From Austropuccinia psidii (taxonomy: Eukaryota > Basidiomycota > Pucciniomycetes > Pucciniales > Sphaerophragmiaceae), in NCBI GenBank assembly GCA_023105745.1, contig JALGQZ010000009.1, positions 46,901,967 through 46,965,966 of the forward strand: a DNA stretch of 64,000 nucleotides, written 5' to 3'. Position 1 is the stretch's first letter. Each line of letters starts with the position of its first letter. The notes beneath the pieces were generated by a model. It saw only the letters and a list, made by a program, of their open reading frames with translations, ran no database searches and was not told the DNA's origin. Positions 60,453 to 64,000 of the stretch are shown one piece after another. The position numbers were made by a program, and so were the translations under genes.

Positions 60453-61890
60453 TGTCAGGATGAAACTATGAAGAAGGTGTATATAGGCTAAATACAACTT
60501 TTTCTATGTTTGTGACACGGTAAAATAGTTTTTAAATAGAGTTATAAAGCTTAAAAGATATTTAATTTAAGATATAAAGGACTTTACTATATTGGATATA
60601 GTGGTGGTGAGCGCTGTTGAAAGCCCTGGGTGCAGCTTTATCTGTTGGGTTACAATGATAAAAGACTACAATAATTAAAACTATAATTATACCTGATTAT
60701 TAACCAAGAGTAAAACTGTTTTTGACAGTTTACTACGTAGGTTATTCAAGAGCAGGATGAGGAGATGATTTGGCTGTGAAAAGCCCTCCTTTTATCCTGA
60801 AATTGGGGTGGAAAGGCTGTTAGACCTTTCCACATAGAGGAAGTGAAGATTTTTTACTCCCCAGGACAGGCTTGTGGTTTACAAACAGCCTGTATACTCT
60901 GTATTGGGCTCAGATGTGGTTTTGAAACCACATCTGGACAGTTTTCACCAATACAGGGTGAATATTTTCATCTGGGGACCTCACAGCCTGATTCTGACAT
61001 GTATGACACGTAGAATGCTGTATAGAAATTGTATAGGACCCCAGTATTGACTGACATATGAGGTATTGAAGTAAAAACATGCTTCTTTGTCTATTTGACA
61101 CCTCATATACATGGTTATGGGATATTATCCCATGGTAAGGCTGTATATGACAGCAGGTGGGATTCTGGCCTTAAAACAGCCATAACTTTGTCAATTCTTG
61201 AGATATCAACCTCAAAATTGGTTCAGTGTGTAGCCCTGTATGAGCTCTACACAATGGTACCTCATTTGGTATGGGTATCATTATATATGGCAAAGCTATC
61301 CCATGTACAAGATTTTTGTACATTTGTGTGTTTTGGGCAAAAAGCTGTATTGAGCTTGTTTGCCCCATAACTTCTGCAGATGTTGAGATATGGGGAAGTG
61401 GGTGGCATCATCAGATAGCCCTGATTGTGCCCTTTCCAAAAAGACCCCACTTTAGGTATCTCACACTAAAATTGTAGAAGTTAGATGAGAGGTGAATGTT
61501 TTGTTCACCCTTATTTGGCCTGAAATTGACCATAACTCCAGTAATATTGGTGCTAGCTCAGTTTGGCTGGTACCATTGGATAGCCCTGGCTTAGACCTTC
61601 ATTTTGAATACCCGTTTGATGGGGTTAAGCCTCTCCTTCTAGATTTTAGATGAGAGGTGAAAATTAAGGTTTATGCTCAGCAATATCTTTGAGCAGGAAT
61701 AACTTTGTTATTTCTTGTCCTATGGTGATGGGACTTATATTTTCAGGAAGAGGTGAGTTCCCTGTTTCCTTTGATACCTTTTGAGCTGATTTGGCTCAGC
61801 TCCATGTTTTGGTGGTATCTTGGCTATACCATTGGTTTATGGTATTTTGGCTGTCATGCTTGTGCTCTGGTTTTGAGTCACAGGCTGACA
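60453..61890 (-). repeat. El-8 3' LTR with internal degenerate repeats
   Basis: This 1438-bp LTR is followed by plus-strand TACCCTCCCTCT (polypurine tract on the minus strand, 61891-61902). Between 61181 and 61720 the phrase CATAACT recurs at 61181, 61366 and 61531 and in weaker form at 61699. TAGCCCTG follows each of the first three about 50 bases later, giving three to four diverged units of about 165-185 bp. Short ORFs at 60910-61500 and 61753 fall in this LTR and are not judged coding. Confidence 0.8.
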
Positions 61891-61914
61891 TACCCTCCCT
61901 CTAAAAAAGGCTCA

Positions 61915-64000
61915 TCATTGATGAGACTTTTCAGTCCTCTTAGAGGCTCTGAATCTCCTTAAATGAAGGTTTCCATCTGGTATTGCATCTTCTGCCAACC
62001 ATTTGTCCTTATCAGCTGTCTGGTTCTTGAATCTGACTAAGTACTGTCTTTGATCCTTCCCATTGAGTCTGATCTTCCTGGCCCTGATGATCTTACTCAC
62101 AGGTCCAGGGGAGTCTTCCACTTCCACTATCTCTTGTGGTGTGGGGCTCTTCCTCCTTGAGGGGAATTAGTCCTCCTCTGTCTGGAAGTATGGTTTGACC
62201 AAACTCACTGGAAAGACTGGATGTTTCCTTGAAAACTCCTCAGTGAGTTTGACTTCTACTGCATTTTTTCCTATCAACTTAATTATAGTGAAAGGTCCTA
62301 CAAATGAGTCTCTCATCTTTTTAGATCCTTTGAGATTGTTGAAGTTCAGTGTAGACACTAACACCTGGTCCCCTTCCTTGAAGTCAGGTTCCATATGTGA
62401 TTTGTCCCACCTCTGCTTATTGTATTCTTTTGCCTCAGCTATGCATTTGGCAGCTGTGTCACAGGCCCTCTTCCACATATCATGGAAGTCTTTGGCTGTG
62501 GGGTGGATAGTCAGGAGATTTTTCTTCAAGTGATCCACAGGCAACAGGGGATTCCACCCTTTCTCCATTAGTGCAGGTGTTTTACCTGTGGTGGAGTGCT
62601 GGCTTGTATTATAAGCCAGTTGGACTGCTGGTAAGAGGGTAACCCAATCATGGGTGTATCCCTCATGGTCCTTGTATTCCACGCCATAGGCACAGAATCT
62701 TCTGAGGATGTCCTCCATTGTTTGGATCATCCTTTCAGCTAGGCCATCTGTTTGTGGATGGTAAGCTGTGCAAAAAGCAAGTTTGGTGCCAAGCATGTCA
62801 TATAAGTTAGTCCAGAATTCAGATGTGAATTTTGGGTCCCTATCACTAATGATGATCTTAGGGACTCCACAGGTGGATATGATGTTGTTCCAAAACAACA
62901 GAGCAGTATCCATGGCTGTGTCTTCTTTATGGCATGGTAGACACCTCATGCTCTTGCTGAACCTATCAACTATGATCAAACAGGCATTGTAGTTTTCTTT
63001 GCCTCCTGGGACCAGTCCTGTAACCCAGTCCATGTTGATGGTTTCCCATGGGTGCTTGGGTTCTTCTATGTGTTGAAGTAACCCATACTTCTTCCCATGT
63101 TTCCTATTTGCTTTTTGGCATCTTTCACAAGTGTTGATGTATTCACTCAACTCTTGTTCCCACTTGGGCCACCAAGCTGTGCTTGCTACCCTCTCTTTGG
63201 TCCTGTCCTCACTCATGTGTCCCATATAGGGGCAGTCATGGCATTCTTGTAGGATCAATGAGATGTGGTCTCTGTCTACCACTGTGATTGCACTTGTGTT
63301 CTTTTCCCTGTGGTAGAGCAGGCCATCTATAAGAAAAAATTTATTGTCCTTATAGGCCCTCAAACAGGGTTCTTCCAGCTGGGTTTCCAGTTCTGGACTC
63401 CTGTACTTCTGTTGAAGGAGTTGGAGTAGTATGCTACACTGTTTGTGTTTGGCATAAGACTTATGTACTGCACTGAAGAATTAATTGTGCAGTTCTGAGG
63501 AACTTATTCCCAGTATGGGAGTTTCTGTCCCCTCTGAGTCAGTGTTTCCACTGTCAAGGGTACCATTTCCTGGTGCCCATTCAGAAAATCTGAAGTTCTT
63601 CCTCCTATCTATTTCCATGAAATGGATAGGGATTTTGGCTGCAACTTCTGGGTCATAAGCTGGATTGCTCTTGACATTGTCCAGTGGCCATCTGCTGAGG
63701 CCATCTGCATTGGTATGGCTTTTACCTTCTTTGTATATGATGGTCATGTTCCCTCTATACTCCTGGATGGCTATTTGCCATCTCAGCATATGTATATTTG
63801 TTGTCTTCATGTTTAGTAAAGACTTCAAGGCTTTGCAGTCTGTGTAGACTTCAAAGACTACACCCTCCAAATAATAATGGAGTTTTTCTAGAGCCCAGAC
63901 TAGACATAGACATTCAGTCTGGGTGGCCCCATACCTGGCTTCTGAATCTTTCAGCTGCCTTGAGATGTAGCAAATTACTCCTTCTCTTGATTCACCATCC
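61915..64000 (-). pseudogene. pol: El-8 pol: RNase H, integrase, chromodomain-like tail (partial, two stops)
   Basis: One minus-strand frame is open from the window edge, with TAA at 63481-63483 and TAA at 62167-62169, and ends at 61915. The RNase H end is visible (Val-Tyr-Thr-Asp near 63840, Asn-Ala-Asp-Gly-Leu-Ser-Arg-Trp near 63690). The integrase zinc domain (His, His, Cys-X2-Cys) is at about 63250-63110 and the D,D-35-E core at about 63030-62710. The tail (62127-61915) has Gln-Tyr-Leu-Val-Arg-Phe and Lys-Trp-Leu, and is chromodomain-like. Protease and RT lie outside the window. Confidence 0.88.

Larger units (their letters stand above)
60453..64000 (-). mobile_element. El-8: 3' part of a Ty3/Gypsy element, runs off the window
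   Basis: The LTR at 60453-61890 has inverted ends TGTCAG..CTGACA. The five bases before it are CCCCC (60448-60452), a candidate target duplication whose partner lies outside. Pol reads minus from the window edge to 61915. It belongs to the El-4/El-5/El-7 clade by protein sequence but has a different LTR. Confidence 0.88.

Noticed and set aside
60910..61480. Several 60-90 codon ORFs on both strands
   Set aside because: They fall inside the El-8 LTR and its degenerate repeats.

Overview
The window is a eukaryotic, AT-rich, transposon-dominated stretch that looks fungal. The Gag and Pol sequences resemble Ty3/Gypsy proteins I associate with rust fungi, especially Austropuccinia psidii. That species call is memory-based recognition, not a database result. 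I see no host single-copy gene, rRNA or tRNA. Nearly everything is LTR retrotransposons, most of them nested in one another.

Layout, labelled by left coordinate. El-1 (365-10584, minus) is a complete but decayed chromodomain-bearing Ty3/Gypsy element with a 5-bp target duplication. It also carries an opposite-strand, intron-containing ORF with a Zn(2)-Cys(6)-like cysteine pattern. 10585-14514 holds inverted LTR relics, a 19-bp tandem array and a dead Tc1/mariner transposase. From 14515 to 60452 is one nest. An old LTR (El-2) received El-3 (plus, 15109-59838). El-4 (minus, 15497-36226) sits in the left LTR of El-3, and El-5 (minus, 21717-31791) sits in the gag of El-4. El-6 (plus, starts 38952) sits in the gag of El-3, and El-7 (minus, 41752-52035) sits in the 5' coding region of El-6. 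The 3' half of El-6 appears to have been merged with that of El-3 by recombination, since only one pol and one right LTR remain. El-8 (minus, 60453 to the window end) follows.

El-3 to El-8 form one clade: LTRs of about 1.4-2.0 kb, a shared primer-binding sequence where visible, polypurine tracts, and a single Gag-Pol frame ordered Gag, zinc knuckle, aspartic protease, RT, RNase H, integrase and a divergent chromodomain-like tail. El-4 has no stop codon apart from the insertion of El-5. El-5 has two one-base deletions in integrase, and El-7 has one nonsense codon.

The main new observation is upstream of Gag. Three diverged families (El-4/El-3/El-6, El-5, El-7) share an ORF in a different frame from the long ATG-initiated Gag-Pol frame. 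It is conserved at the protein level, and it is preceded by exon-like segments with matching splice signals and the same intron phase. The ATG that would normally be taken as the Gag start lies inside one of these predicted introns in all three families, so the usual N-terminal Gag annotation is probably in the wrong frame.
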